A stretch of DNA of 24,259 bases. Origin: Verrucomicrobia bacterium UBA7008. Lineage in GTDB: Bacteria > Verrucomicrobiota > Kiritimatiellia > RFP12 > UBA1067. The notes beneath the pieces are model-generated. The model was given only the letters and a program-made list of their open reading frames with translations, searched no databases and was not told the DNA's origin. The DNA is taken from positions 1 to 24,259 of the forward strand of contig DJXI01000036.1 of assembly GCA_002449695.1 (NCBI GenBank), in the 5' to 3' direction. Positions 6,269 through 13,839 of this stretch are shown here, one piece after another. The stretch's first letter is position 1, and each line of letters opens with the position of its first letter. Both the position numbers and the translations under genes were made by a program.

Positions 6269-7453
6269 ATGAATCATCTGTTCGACAAGGTTGTTGCGGA
6301 CCGGCGGGCGGAGGACGCGCGCGCGGCGGGGATCTATCCGTATTTCCACCGGCTCGAATCGCGTCAGGACGCGGTTGTCGTCATGGAGGGCGCGCGGCGC
6401 ATCATGCTCGGGTCCAACAATTATCTGGGGCTCACGGCGTGTCCGGAAGTCATGGAGGCGGCGGTCAAGGCGATCGAGAAGTACGGAACGGGCTGCTCCG
6501 GCTCGCGCTTCCTGAACGGCACGCTGGATCTTCATCTCGAACTCGAGCGCGAGCTCGCGGACTTTGTCGGCAAGGAGGACGCCATCACGTTCGGCACCGG
6601 CTTCCAGACGAACCTCGGCGTCATCAGCGCGCTCGTCGGTCGCCACGATTACCTGATCTGCGACATCGACAACCACGCGAGCATCTATTCGGCGGCCCGC
6701 ATGTGCCTCGGCAAGATGCTGCGCTTCAAGCACAACGACATGTCCGGGCTCGAAGCGCGGCTCGCCTCGGTGCCGTCCGGCGCGGGCGCGCTCGTGGTCG
6801 TCGACGGCGTGTTCTCGGTCGACGGCGACATCGCCGACCTGCCTGGCATCTGCGCCCTGGCGAAGAAATACGGCGCCGCCGTGATGGTCGATGACGCGCA
6901 CGGACTCGGCGTCCTGGGCGAGGGCGGCCGCGGCACGGCGTCGCATTTCGGGCTCGATGCGGACGTCGATCTGATCATGGGCACGTTCTCGAAGTCGCTC
7001 GCCTCGCTCGGCGGCTTTGCGGCCGGAAAGCGCGAGGTAATCGACTTCCTGCGCCATTCGTCCTACCCGTTCGTGTTCTCCGCCTCGCTGCCGCCGGCGA
7101 GCGCGGCCGCCGCCCTCGCGGCCGTCCGCTACCTGAAGCATCACCCGGAGCTGGTGGCGAAACTGCGCACCATATCCGAATGCACGCGCACCGCGTTCAC
7201 GTCGCGCGGCATCCCGGTGCTGGAGCCTGCCATGCGCCGCTTCACGCCGATCATCCCGATACAGGCGGGCGGCACGTACGAGACGCTCAAGGCGGCCAAG
7301 CAGATGTTTAACGAGGGCGTGTTCGTCAATCCGTTCATTCCGCCGGCAACGCCCGAAGGCGCAGCTATCGTCCGCACCAGCGTCACCGCCGCGCATACGA
7401 CCGACGTCATCGACGAAGCCGCAGACGTGATCGCAAAGGCCCTTATGTGCTGA
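6269..7453 (+). CDS. Serine palmitoyltransferase-like alpha-oxoamine synthase
   Basis: This 394-aa PLP enzyme of the alpha-oxoamine synthase family would condense an acyl thioester with an amino acid, releasing CO2. Visible landmarks are SNNYLGLT (49-56), YGTGCSGSRFLNGT (72-85), H136 that stacks on PLP, VDDAHGLG (207-214), and the PLP lysine K242 in TFSKSLASLGGF. The C-terminus has VFVNPFIPPATPEG and ending RTSVTAAHT. The TFSKS-x5-GG context and GVFVNP tail fit serine palmitoyltransferases and related lipid-forming members better than KBL or BioF, which have GTLGKA around the lysine. There is no biotin or threonine-pathway gene nearby, but lipid-modifying enzymes follow. It is therefore probably the committed step for a sphingoid-like base. 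The amino acid used (Ser, Ala, Gly, cysteate) cannot be told from sequence. ATG 6269 has GGGAGGA upstream. Confidence 0.85.
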   Translation: MNHLFDKVVADRRAEDARAAGIYPYFHRLESRQDAVVVMEGARRIMLGSNNYLGLTACPEVMEAAVKAIEKYGTGCSGSRFLNGTLDLHLELERELADFVGKEDAITFGTGFQTNLGVISALVGRHDYLICDIDNHASIYSAARMCLGKMLRFKHNDMSGLEARLASVPSGAGALVVVDGVFSVDGDIADLPGICALAKKYGAAVMVDDAHGLGVLGEGGRGTASHFGLDADVDLIMGTFSKSLASLGGFAAGKREVIDFLRHSSYPFVFSASLPPASAAAALAAVRYLKHHPELVAKLRTISECTRTAFTSRGIPVLEPAMRRFTPIIPIQAGGTYETLKAAKQMFNEGVFVNPFIPPATPEGAAIVRTSVTAAHTTDVIDEAADVIAKALMC

Positions 7454-8373
7454 GATTTCTCTACAACTATGTCCGCTCGATGCGGCTCTACTACGGCTTC
7501 GTCACCGCGACGACCGTGCTGGCGGGGCTGTATTACTGGCATTGGTTCGGATTCCGCGCAGATGCGATGGGACGGCCCGCGGGATGGACGCTTCGCGACG
7601 CGGCGCTTCTGGCGATGGGTTTCTTCGCCTGGGGATTCAACCAGATCTTCAGCGACTGGTGCGACAGGAAGGAGGACGCGATCAACGCGTCGCACCGTCC
7701 GATGGTGACGGGCGCGCTCAAGCCAGTTCCGGCGTTTGCCGTTTCCGCCGCTGGGCTTGCCGCAATCGCCGTGACAGGATATTTGATGTCGCCGTGGACG
7801 CTTGCGTTCCTTGCGCTCGGCGGGGCGCTGAACATTGCGTATTCGCTTCTCAAGCGCGTTCCGGTGCTGAACTGCCTCGTTTACGCCTGCGCCATTTCGT
7901 GCTGTGCGCTCTTCGCGATTGCAGGCGCGGTGAACCGTTGCCCGACGCCGGGCGAGTTCGTCTTTGTCGCGGTCTGGATCTTGCCCGTCCATTTTCTCAT
8001 GTGCCACAACAGCTACTACAAGGACGTGAAGGGCGACCGTGCGGCGGGCGTCCGGACGCTCCAGACATCTTGCCATAGATATGTCGCGGAACTGGTTTCG
8101 ATAGCGTTCGCAGGATTGGCGACCTTTGCCGCTGGAATCATGCATGGCGAAGGACCGCAGAAAAAGGTACTGGTGATTTTGATTTTGGCCATTGCCGTGG
8201 CCTTCCAGCGATCGGTTGAAAAGATGAAGTACCATCGCGCGACATGCCTCAACTGCCAGCTTTGCGTTCTTCTGCTGCATTTGCATTTTTTCAAGGCGTC
8301 GTGGCCGTTTGCCGTCGCCTCGCTTGTCGCCATCCAGCTTCTCTTTCTTTGGTACAACGATGAAAAGGAATGA
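7447..8373 (+). CDS. UbiA-family membrane prenyltransferase
   Basis: The 308-aa polytopic membrane protein has the two Asp-rich motifs of the UbiA superfamily. The first is N65-x4-D70-x2-D73-x3-D77, followed by INASHRPMVTG like the NxPxRPLxSG of this family. The second is KDVKGDRAAGVRTL at 192-205. These bind Mg-diphosphate of an isoprenyl donor, so the enzyme should attach a prenyl chain to an aromatic, sugar-phosphate or lipid acceptor. About eight to nine hydrophobic segments fill the rest. The GTG start overlaps the previous stop by 7 nt and has AAAGG at proper spacing. Being locked between the oxoamine synthase and a radical SAM gene suggests a shared lipid product; no quinone genes are near. 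Confidence 0.85.
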   Translation: MLRFLYNYVRSMRLYYGFVTATTVLAGLYYWHWFGFRADAMGRPAGWTLRDAALLAMGFFAWGFNQIFSDWCDRKEDAINASHRPMVTGALKPVPAFAVSAAGLAAIAVTGYLMSPWTLAFLALGGALNIAYSLLKRVPVLNCLVYACAISCCALFAIAGAVNRCPTPGEFVFVAVWILPVHFLMCHNSYYKDVKGDRAAGVRTLQTSCHRYVAELVSIAFAGLATFAAGIMHGEGPQKKVLVILILAIAVAFQRSVEKMKYHRATCLNCQLCVLLLHLHFFKASWPFAVASLVAIQLLFLWYNDEKE

Positions 8374-9619
8374 GAACATAACGGGATTCCGGAAGTTTCT
8401 CTTCTATGTCCGCATGTCGCTTGCGTGCGCATGGCGGTATTGGCGTCATCCCGCCGCGCTCATGAAGGCGTCGCAGTTGACGCGCATTTTCTACAAACAT
8501 AAGCTTAAGCGACTTGCCAGCGGCGAATACAAGCTCGACTTCTATCTGCCGCGCTATCCGTCCCCGGCATTCTTCACGGCGCTGGAGGATAAAGTCATCT
8601 GCCGTCCGCCGCGTCCCGTGAGCGTCGTTCTCTCGATCTCGAAGGCGTGTGCGTACAAATGCCCGCACTGCTACCAACGCAAGGACGACCCGCACGAACT
8701 GCCACTGCCCGTCCTCGTTGAAAACGTCCGCAAGATGCGTGACTTCGGCATTGTCGCCTGGGCGGTGGAAGGCGGGGAGCCACTTCTTCGCTTCGAGCGG
8801 CTGGAGGCGGTCCTCGCGGAGATCGCGGGGCTGGAGGTGTGGGTCAATTCGACGGGGCACGGCGCGACGCCGGAGAAGATCCGCCGCCTCGTGGAACTGA
8901 AGGTGACGGGCGTGATGTCATCTATACATTCCGTCGATGAAAAGGCGCACGATGCCTTCACCGGCGTTGCGGGTTCGTGGCGGCGCGCGCTCGATTTTCT
9001 GCACGACTGCCGCGACGCGGGACTGCTCGTCGGATTCAACACGGTGCTTTCCGACCGCGAAGTCGTGGACGGCGGAATCGACCGCATCATGAATCTCGCC
9101 GCCGAAAACGACTGCGACTATGTCCAGCTCATCCATCCGAAGGCGTGCGGCGCGTGGATGGGGAAGGCGTTCGACCGGTCGCTCCATGCCGAAGCCGTCC
9201 GCGTCGCGTGCGTCGCGCAACGGCACTACAATTCCGCCCGGTCGCGCAGTCCGACGATCCTGACGGCGCAGGTCTACGAGGAGTCGCCCGAAATGCTCGG
9301 CTGCTGCTGCGGCGGAATCGACCGCTTCTACGTGGGCGCGAACGGAGACGTCCAGCCCTGCGAGTTCGTGAACATCTCGTTCGGCAATCTCGCCGAGGTG
9401 CCGTTTGAGACGGCGTATGCGCGGATGCGCCAGGCGTTCGCCGTGCCGTGTGCGGAGTGGACGTGCGAGCGGCGAGCAGAGGATATCGGGAGGGTCGCGC
9501 TCCTGCGCGACCGCAACGCACCCCTGCCGCTTCCATGGGCAGAGACGGAAAAGCTCGTCGCGGGCTGGAAGGGCGGAACGCCGACGAAGGTTTACGACAA
9601 GATGGGAATCTACAGATGA
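8360..9619 (+). CDS. Radical SAM enzyme with SPASM-like C-terminus
   Basis: The 419-aa protein has the radical SAM cluster motif C97-x3-C101-x2-C104 (KACAYKCPHCYQ) for the SAM-binding [4Fe-4S]. A glycine-rich GGEPLL follows, then NSTGHG and a TIM-barrel core. The C-terminal region has a run of three Cys (GCCCGG), then a Cys in NGDVQPCEF and further Cys in VPCAEWTCERR, resembling a SPASM/twitch domain that holds auxiliary clusters. A basic ~75-residue N-terminal stretch with amphipathic character could sit on the membrane. It overlaps the UbiA gene by 14 nt, so they are translationally coupled. The substrate is unknown; its setting suggests a lipid or prenyl chain rather than a peptide, as no precursor peptide gene is seen. 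Confidence 0.85.
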   Translation: MKRNENITGFRKFLFYVRMSLACAWRYWRHPAALMKASQLTRIFYKHKLKRLASGEYKLDFYLPRYPSPAFFTALEDKVICRPPRPVSVVLSISKACAYKCPHCYQRKDDPHELPLPVLVENVRKMRDFGIVAWAVEGGEPLLRFERLEAVLAEIAGLEVWVNSTGHGATPEKIRRLVELKVTGVMSSIHSVDEKAHDAFTGVAGSWRRALDFLHDCRDAGLLVGFNTVLSDREVVDGGIDRIMNLAAENDCDYVQLIHPKACGAWMGKAFDRSLHAEAVRVACVAQRHYNSARSRSPTILTAQVYEESPEMLGCCCGGIDRFYVGANGDVQPCEFVNISFGNLAEVPFETAYARMRQAFAVPCAEWTCERRAEDIGRVALLRDRNAPLPLPWAETEKLVAGWKGGTPTKVYDKMGIYR

Positions 9620-9640
9620 GTTGAGAGTTGAAAGTTGAGA
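9620..9640. repeat. Tandem heptamer GTTGARA x3
   Basis: GTTGAGA, GTTGAAA and GTTGAGA follow each other with no gap right after the radical SAM stop. GTGATGAG then occurs twice (9641-9648 and 9655-9662) across the start of the lipid-kinase gene. A second 7-bp tandem lies at the other end of that gene. Confidence 0.7.
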
Positions 9641-9650
9641 GTGATGAGTC

Positions 9651-10547
9651 GTGCGTGATGAGAAGAACAGATTTCTTGTGTTGGTCAATCCGTCGTCGCA
9701 CGGCGGACGGTCGGGGCGTATTTTGCCGCGTCTGCGCGCGCTGTTGCCGGAAGGCGATTTTGTTGTATTGAAGAACATCGAGGAGGCTGTGCGCCTGGCA
9801 AGCGCAGCGAAAGGATATGAAGCGGTGGTTGCATGCGGCGGCGATGGAACGGTCAACGCCGTCGCGCGCGGCGTGCTGGCAAACCGCACGGCCGCGCTTA
9901 AGTTCGGCGTTCTCTACACGGGGACGAGTCCCGACTTCTGCCGTGCGCACGGCATCCCGACGGAGGCGGAACAGGCAATCGCCGTCCTGCGTGCGGGCGC
10001 GGTCTGCGAGATTCCCGTGCTTACTGCGAACGGCGAACCGTTCTTCTGCTCGCTGAATCTGGGGATGGGCGCGGCAGTTGCCGCGTCAGCCAATCGGCTG
10101 CGTCCGAGGCTCGGCGATTTCCTTGGAACGCTCTGGTCCGTACTTCGCGAGGTCGTACGCGGCAGACGCTATGATCTTAAAGTGAACGGGGTGGAAATCC
10201 GCAACGTCGCCCATGCGCTTGTCACGCGAATGCCGCGTATCGCCGGCGGGCTCAAGATTGCGTTGCCGCCGCTCGCCGACGACGAGTCTGCGTTTTGGTT
10301 TGCGCGGGATGTCTCGCGGTTCGGGTGTCTGCGGATTGTCTGGAATCTGTATCGCGGGCGGCCCTGCGGGGAACTGCGCATCCTGCGCGGTCGGACTGAT
10401 TTTTTATCCGATAATCCCGTCGCGCTCGAATACGACGGCGATCCGCACGGCGAGCTTCCCGTCGCGGTGTCCTTCGCACCCCGCCGTCTGCGTCTTCTTG
10501 TTCCCCATTCCCCGTTCCTCGTTACCCAACTCAAACACTCGAATTAG
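9651..10547 (+). CDS. Diacylglycerol/sphingosine-kinase-like lipid kinase
   Basis: The 298-aa protein belongs to the DAGK catalytic family. It has VLVNPSSHGG at the N-terminus, the nucleotide-binding GGDGTVNAV (63-71), GTSPDFCR (91-98) in place of the usual GTxNDFAR, and the NLGMGAAV loop later. It should phosphorylate a lipid hydroxyl at the membrane. Being three genes after a sphingoid-type synthase, a long-chain base or its derivative is a reasonable substrate. The only workable start is GTG 9651, because TGA lies two codons upstream in frame, and its ribosome site is weak. The last residues (LVPHSPFLVTQLKHSN) are encoded by a tandem heptamer, so the original C-terminus was probably replaced or extended. 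Confidence 0.8.
   Translation: MRDEKNRFLVLVNPSSHGGRSGRILPRLRALLPEGDFVVLKNIEEAVRLASAAKGYEAVVACGGDGTVNAVARGVLANRTAALKFGVLYTGTSPDFCRAHGIPTEAEQAIAVLRAGAVCEIPVLTANGEPFFCSLNLGMGAAVAASANRLRPRLGDFLGTLWSVLREVVRGRRYDLKVNGVEIRNVAHALVTRMPRIAGGLKIALPPLADDESAFWFARDVSRFGCLRIVWNLYRGRPCGELRILRGRTDFLSDNPVALEYDGDPHGELPVAVSFAPRRLRLLVPHSPFLVTQLKHSN
10500..10527. repeat. Tandem heptamer RTTCCCC x4
   Basis: GTTCCCC, ATTCCCC, GTTCCTC and GTTACCC are four consecutive 7-bp units at the 3' end of the lipid-kinase gene. They are translated in its last codons. Confidence 0.7.
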
Positions 10548-10554
10548 GATTCAC

Positions 10555-10680
10555 ATGGGATTGTTCGGTCCGAAATTGGAATGGGAAGAACCTTGGTCAT
10601 GGGCTACAGGGCGGATGAAGTTCGAGCGTGGTGAAATGAAGTGGCTCCAGAAGACGATGGCTATGCAATTTTTACTTTGA
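10555..10680 (+). CDS. Possible 41-aa small protein
   Basis: An open frame starting MGLFGPKLEWEEPWSWATG begins at ATG 10555 with AGGAT at about 10547 upstream, close to the lipid-kinase stop. The N-terminus looks like a real small protein or the beginning of a larger truncated one; the C-terminal QFLL and stop are encoded within an inverted repeat (10670-10688), which suggests the gene was cut by insertion of the downstream ATPase unit. I know no family for it. Confidence 0.35.
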   Translation: MGLFGPKLEWEEPWSWATGRMKFERGEMKWLQKTMAMQFLL

Positions 10681-10688
10681 AAGTAAAA
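10670..10688. promoter_or_regulatory. Inverted repeat upstream of the ATPase promoter
   Basis: TTTTACTTT-G-AAAGTAAAA is a perfect 9-1-9 palindrome ending 6 nt before the -35 hexamer at 10695. The position suits an operator or an activator site. Confidence 0.55.
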
Positions 10689-10694
10689 TCTGCA

Positions 10695-10724
10695 TTGACG
10701 GAGGGCCGTTGAAGATGGTACAAT
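10695..10724 (+). promoter_or_regulatory. Promoter of the AAA ATPase, leaderless transcript likely
   Basis: TTGACG (10695-10700), 18 nt, then TACAAT (10719-10724) preceded by TGG. Only 7 nt separate the -10 box from ATG 10732, so transcription should begin at or next to the start codon. Confidence 0.75.
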
Positions 10725-10731
10725 ATGCCGC

Positions 10732-11877
10732 ATGAAAACTCGCATCCTGTCGAAAAAGCTTCAGGAGTACGCCGCGTCGTATCCTGCGATCACGCTTGTC
10801 GGTCCGCGGCAAAGCGGCAAGACGACACTCGTCAAGGACTGCTTCCCTCAACACCGGTATGTCAACCTTGAGGCGTTGAACGAACGGGAGTTCGCCGAGA
10901 GCGATCCAGTTGCGTTTATCGAACGGTTCAAGGGCGAAAAGGTGATTCTGGACGAAGTCCAGCGCGCGCCGGACCTGCTCTCGCAAATACAGGTGGCCAT
11001 CGATGCCGACAGGGGGAATGGTCGTTTCGTGCTGACAGGGTCGCAGAACTTTTCTCTGATGCGCGGAATTTCGCAGAGCCTTGCCGGCCGGACGGCTCTT
11101 TGCACGCTGCTGCCGTTTTCATTGTCTGAACTCGGCGTTGCCCGCAAGCGCCTCAAGCTAAACGCCGCGATGTGGAAAGGCTTCTATCCGCGCATCCACG
11201 AGGAAAGGCTGAATCCGGCGGAGGCATTGTCGTTTTACGTGAATACCTATCTGGAAAGAGATGTCCGTGAAGTGGAGAATGTCCGCAACCTGAGGACGTT
11301 CGCCACTTTTCTCCGGTTGGCAGCCGGAAGGACGGGGCAGGTGCTGAACGTTTCATCGCTTGCGGGCGATGCCGGAATAGCACCCAAGGTCGCGGGCGAC
11401 TGGCTGTCGATTCTCGAGGCGAGCTATGTGATCGCGTTTCTGGAGCCGTGGCACGCCAACATCAACAAGCGGCTGGTCAAGGCGCCCAAGATGTACTTCC
11501 TTGACGTGGGTCTCGCCTGCAACCTCATCGGAATAACGGACGAATCGCAACTCGCAACACATCCGCTCAGAGGAGCGCTCTTCGAGACGATGGTGGTCGG
11601 GGAGTTTTTCAAGCGCATCGCTCATGAATGTCGCGGTGATCGCATCTCTTACTACAGGGATTCCAACGGGAACGAAATCGACGTTGTCCTGCAGACGGGT
11701 GATGAAACGCAACTTTGTGAAATAAAGAGCGGTGCCACATTCAGCGGCGACTGGACAAGGACGATGGAGCGTCTGCGCGGGCAATTCGGCGAGAACGTCA
11801 GGCTAAAAGTCGTATATGGTGGAGACGAATCCCAGAAGCGCACGGCGTTCGACCTTTGCTCCTGGCGCGCAATATGA
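10732..11877 (+). CDS. AAA+ ATPase with DUF4143 C-terminus
   Basis: The 381-aa protein has Walker A GPRQSGKTT (24-32), Walker B VILDEVQ (71-77) and the sensor-like LTGSQNFSLM. These are followed by AGRTALCTLLPFSLSEL, typical of the AAA_14/DUF4143 family. The C-terminal part has a PD-(D/E)xK-like pattern: GNEIDVVL (E315, D317) and CEIKSG (E330, K332). Such proteins are common, often multicopy accessory genes in anaerobes, with unclear function; some may act on DNA. It has its own promoter, an inverted repeat upstream, and no ribosome site, and it separates two halves of the lipid locus. It is therefore best read as an inserted cassette rather than a pathway enzyme. Confidence 0.88.
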   Translation: MKTRILSKKLQEYAASYPAITLVGPRQSGKTTLVKDCFPQHRYVNLEALNEREFAESDPVAFIERFKGEKVILDEVQRAPDLLSQIQVAIDADRGNGRFVLTGSQNFSLMRGISQSLAGRTALCTLLPFSLSELGVARKRLKLNAAMWKGFYPRIHEERLNPAEALSFYVNTYLERDVREVENVRNLRTFATFLRLAAGRTGQVLNVSSLAGDAGIAPKVAGDWLSILEASYVIAFLEPWHANINKRLVKAPKMYFLDVGLACNLIGITDESQLATHPLRGALFETMVVGEFFKRIAHECRGDRISYYRDSNGNEIDVVLQTGDETQLCEIKSGATFSGDWTRTMERLRGQFGENVRLKVVYGGDESQKRTAFDLCSWRAI

Positions 11878-11934
11878 CCAGGGGAGAGGGTGGTCGTCAG
11901 CAAGCGAAGCCGGACAAGGAAAGGTAGACGTGAC

Positions 11935-12864
11935 ATGAATGAACAGACTTTCATCGAAACACTTTCCCGCGTGCACGGCACGCGGCCGTTCGGGGCGGAT
12001 GCGGAGGTTGTTCCGTTCGGCGGTACGCATCTGCTCGTCTCGACGGATTCCTTTTCCGAACGCGAGGACTTCCTTTCCGGCCTTGAGCCGGAGGCCATGG
12101 GACGGGTGATGGCGTATGGCGCAATCTCCGACATTCTTGCCTGCGGCGCGAAGCCGGAATTCCTCGTCCAGGCGTGGAGCGTCGATGCGTCGCACGACGA
12201 GCAATTTTACGAGCGTGTGGCGCAGGGCATCCAGCAAGTCGTTTCGCACTATGGCGCAAAGGTGATTGGCGGCGATGTCGGCACGGCGCCGGACTGGTGC
12301 TGGACGGCGACCGTGTTTGCCGCGTCGGCGTCGCCTGTCCGCCGCATCGCGACGAAACGGGTTGATTTTGATCTCTACGCCACAGGACCGTTTGGCGCGG
12401 CGAATGTCGCGGCGTTTCTCGGGCGCTTCCTCCCCGAACCCGCGCTGCGCGACCCCGTTCCCGCCGCGGCACTGTTCGCCACCGATACGAGCGGCGGCTT
12501 TTTCGACGCGGTGGAAAACATCCGCCGGGTGAACGACGGCATCTGGATCGAAGTGGACGTCGCACGCGCGCTCGCGCCGGGAATCGCGCACAGCCTTCCG
12601 GACGGCGTCGAGCCGGGCTGGGCGCTTGTCGGCGGCGTCGGCGAATACGAACTTCTGTTCGCCGTTCCGCGCGGTGTGCGCGTCGACGGCGCGATCCGTG
12701 TCGGTCGCGGCGGATTCGGCGATCCGGCACGGGGCGGCGAGGTTCGGGTCGTGTGCGGCGCGAAGACCGGGCGCCTGGTCGCGCCGCCGCCCGACTACCG
12801 CGCCCTCCCGCGCGAGAACTGGCTGTCCGCCACGGCCGCGTACTGGCAGTCACTGGAGGTCTAG
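11935..12864 (+). CDS. PurM/ThiL-like (AIR synthase-related) protein
   Basis: The 309-aa protein resembles the AIR-synthase/ThiL/HypE superfamily. It has STDSF (36-40) where ThiL has its metal-binding Asp segment, then AYGAISDILACGAKPEF (60-76) like the SDIAAMGARP motif, and VIGGDVG (110-116). A C-terminal PurM-like half with GGFFDAVENI and VGGVGEYELLFAVP completes it. The superfamily binds ATP and phosphorylates or activates small substrates. There is no thiamine or hydrogenase-maturation gene nearby, so I do not call it thiL. Its stop lies 3 nt before the next gene, so it belongs with the epimerase. ATG 11935 follows GGAAAGG. Its role in the lipid locus is unknown; kinase action on a lipid precursor is one option. 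Confidence 0.7.
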   Translation: MNEQTFIETLSRVHGTRPFGADAEVVPFGGTHLLVSTDSFSEREDFLSGLEPEAMGRVMAYGAISDILACGAKPEFLVQAWSVDASHDEQFYERVAQGIQQVVSHYGAKVIGGDVGTAPDWCWTATVFAASASPVRRIATKRVDFDLYATGPFGAANVAAFLGRFLPEPALRDPVPAAALFATDTSGGFFDAVENIRRVNDGIWIEVDVARALAPGIAHSLPDGVEPGWALVGGVGEYELLFAVPRGVRVDGAIRVGRGGFGDPARGGEVRVVCGAKTGRLVAPPPDYRALPRENWLSATAAYWQSLEV

Positions 12865-12867
12865 AAG

Positions 12868-13839
12868 ATGGAAACGGTTCTTGTCACGGGCGCTGGCGGC
12901 TACATCGGCTCGAACGCGGCGGCGTCTTTCGCCCGCGCGGGCTACCGCGTCATCGGTACCGTCCACCGCACCGTCTCGGCGCGTCTCGCGCAGCTGGGCC
13001 TAAAAACGATCACGGCCGATTTGACGGACACGGCGTCCATTCCGCCGCTCTTCGCCGACAGGCCGGACTACGTCGTGCATATCGCGGCGCGGGCGAGCGA
13101 CGTCGGGCGCGACGCCTGGTTCCGCACGGCGAACTACGACGCCGTGACGCGCCTCGCCTCCGCGTCGCTGGCGCACGGTGTGAAGCGGTTTGTCTATCTT
13201 TCCACGGCGGATGTCTACGGTCTGCACGACTTCAACGGCGAGGACGAGGACGCGCTCGCCTTTGACGAGGCCGTGACGAATCCGTATCCGAAGTACAAGA
13301 TCCTCTCGGAGAAGTGGCTCGCGGCAAATCTGCCGCGCGAACGGTTCAGCTGCGTGCGGCCGTGCGTCGTCTACGGTCGCGGCGACACGTCCATCACGCC
13401 GCGCACGGTCGCGTACCTGAAAAACGCGCCGCTCGTCTTTCATTTCGGCAAGTGGCGCGGCCGCAACCGCTGGCCGCTCGCGCACGTCGAGAACGTCTGC
13501 CGCGCGCTTCAGGCGGCGATGATCCTGCCGGAGGCGGGCGGGCAGGGCGTGACCGTGCTGGACTCGCGCCGCGTCACGGTGAGCGACTACTACCACGAAC
13601 TCGCGGCGGAGTTCCTGCCGGGGAAGCGTCTGCGCGAAGCGACGCTGCCGATGTCGCTTATCCGTCCTGTCGCCGCGCTCGCGACGGCGCTGTCGTGCAA
13701 CCGCACGCAGCCGCTCTTCGACCCGACCTTGTACGCGCTCGACACGGTTTCGCACAACCTCGATTTCAGCAACAGCCGGATGCTCGCCTGGTTCGACAAG
13801 ATGGGGATGGAGGAATTCCGCCATGATAGTTATCGATAA
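12868..13839 (+). CDS. NAD-dependent epimerase/dehydrogenase (extended SDR)
   Basis: The 323-aa protein has the Rossmann motif VTGAGGYIGSNAA (6-18). A DLTD sequence near 51-54 is followed by the active-site segment YLSTADVYG (110-118) and Y140-x3-K144 (YPKYK). RPCVVYGRGD after that matches the extended short-chain dehydrogenase family (NAD epimerase/3-beta-HSD). The C-terminal part carries a hydrophobic LIRPVAALATAL segment typical of sterol/lipid-type members, not of nucleotide-sugar epimerases. In bacterial sphingolipid synthesis a reductase of this general type (CerR) reduces the keto group made by the palmitoyltransferase; that role fits here but is inference. GGAGGT at the end of the preceding gene serves as its ribosome site. 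It overlaps the next gene by 17 nt. Confidence 0.8.
   Translation: METVLVTGAGGYIGSNAAASFARAGYRVIGTVHRTVSARLAQLGLKTITADLTDTASIPPLFADRPDYVVHIAARASDVGRDAWFRTANYDAVTRLASASLAHGVKRFVYLSTADVYGLHDFNGEDEDALAFDEAVTNPYPKYKILSEKWLAANLPRERFSCVRPCVVYGRGDTSITPRTVAYLKNAPLVFHFGKWRGRNRWPLAHVENVCRALQAAMILPEAGGQGVTVLDSRRVTVSDYYHELAAEFLPGKRLREATLPMSLIRPVAALATALSCNRTQPLFDPTLYALDTVSHNLDFSNSRMLAWFDKMGMEEFRHDSYR

Noticed and set aside
6215..7396. Antisense frame opposite the oxoamine synthase
   Set aside because: Arg/Ala-rich product without motifs; the + strand protein is clearly a PLP enzyme.
11935..12864. thiL (thiamine-monophosphate kinase) as a gene name
   Set aside because: Only superfamily motifs are seen; no thiamine genes are near and the position in a lipid locus argues for another role.
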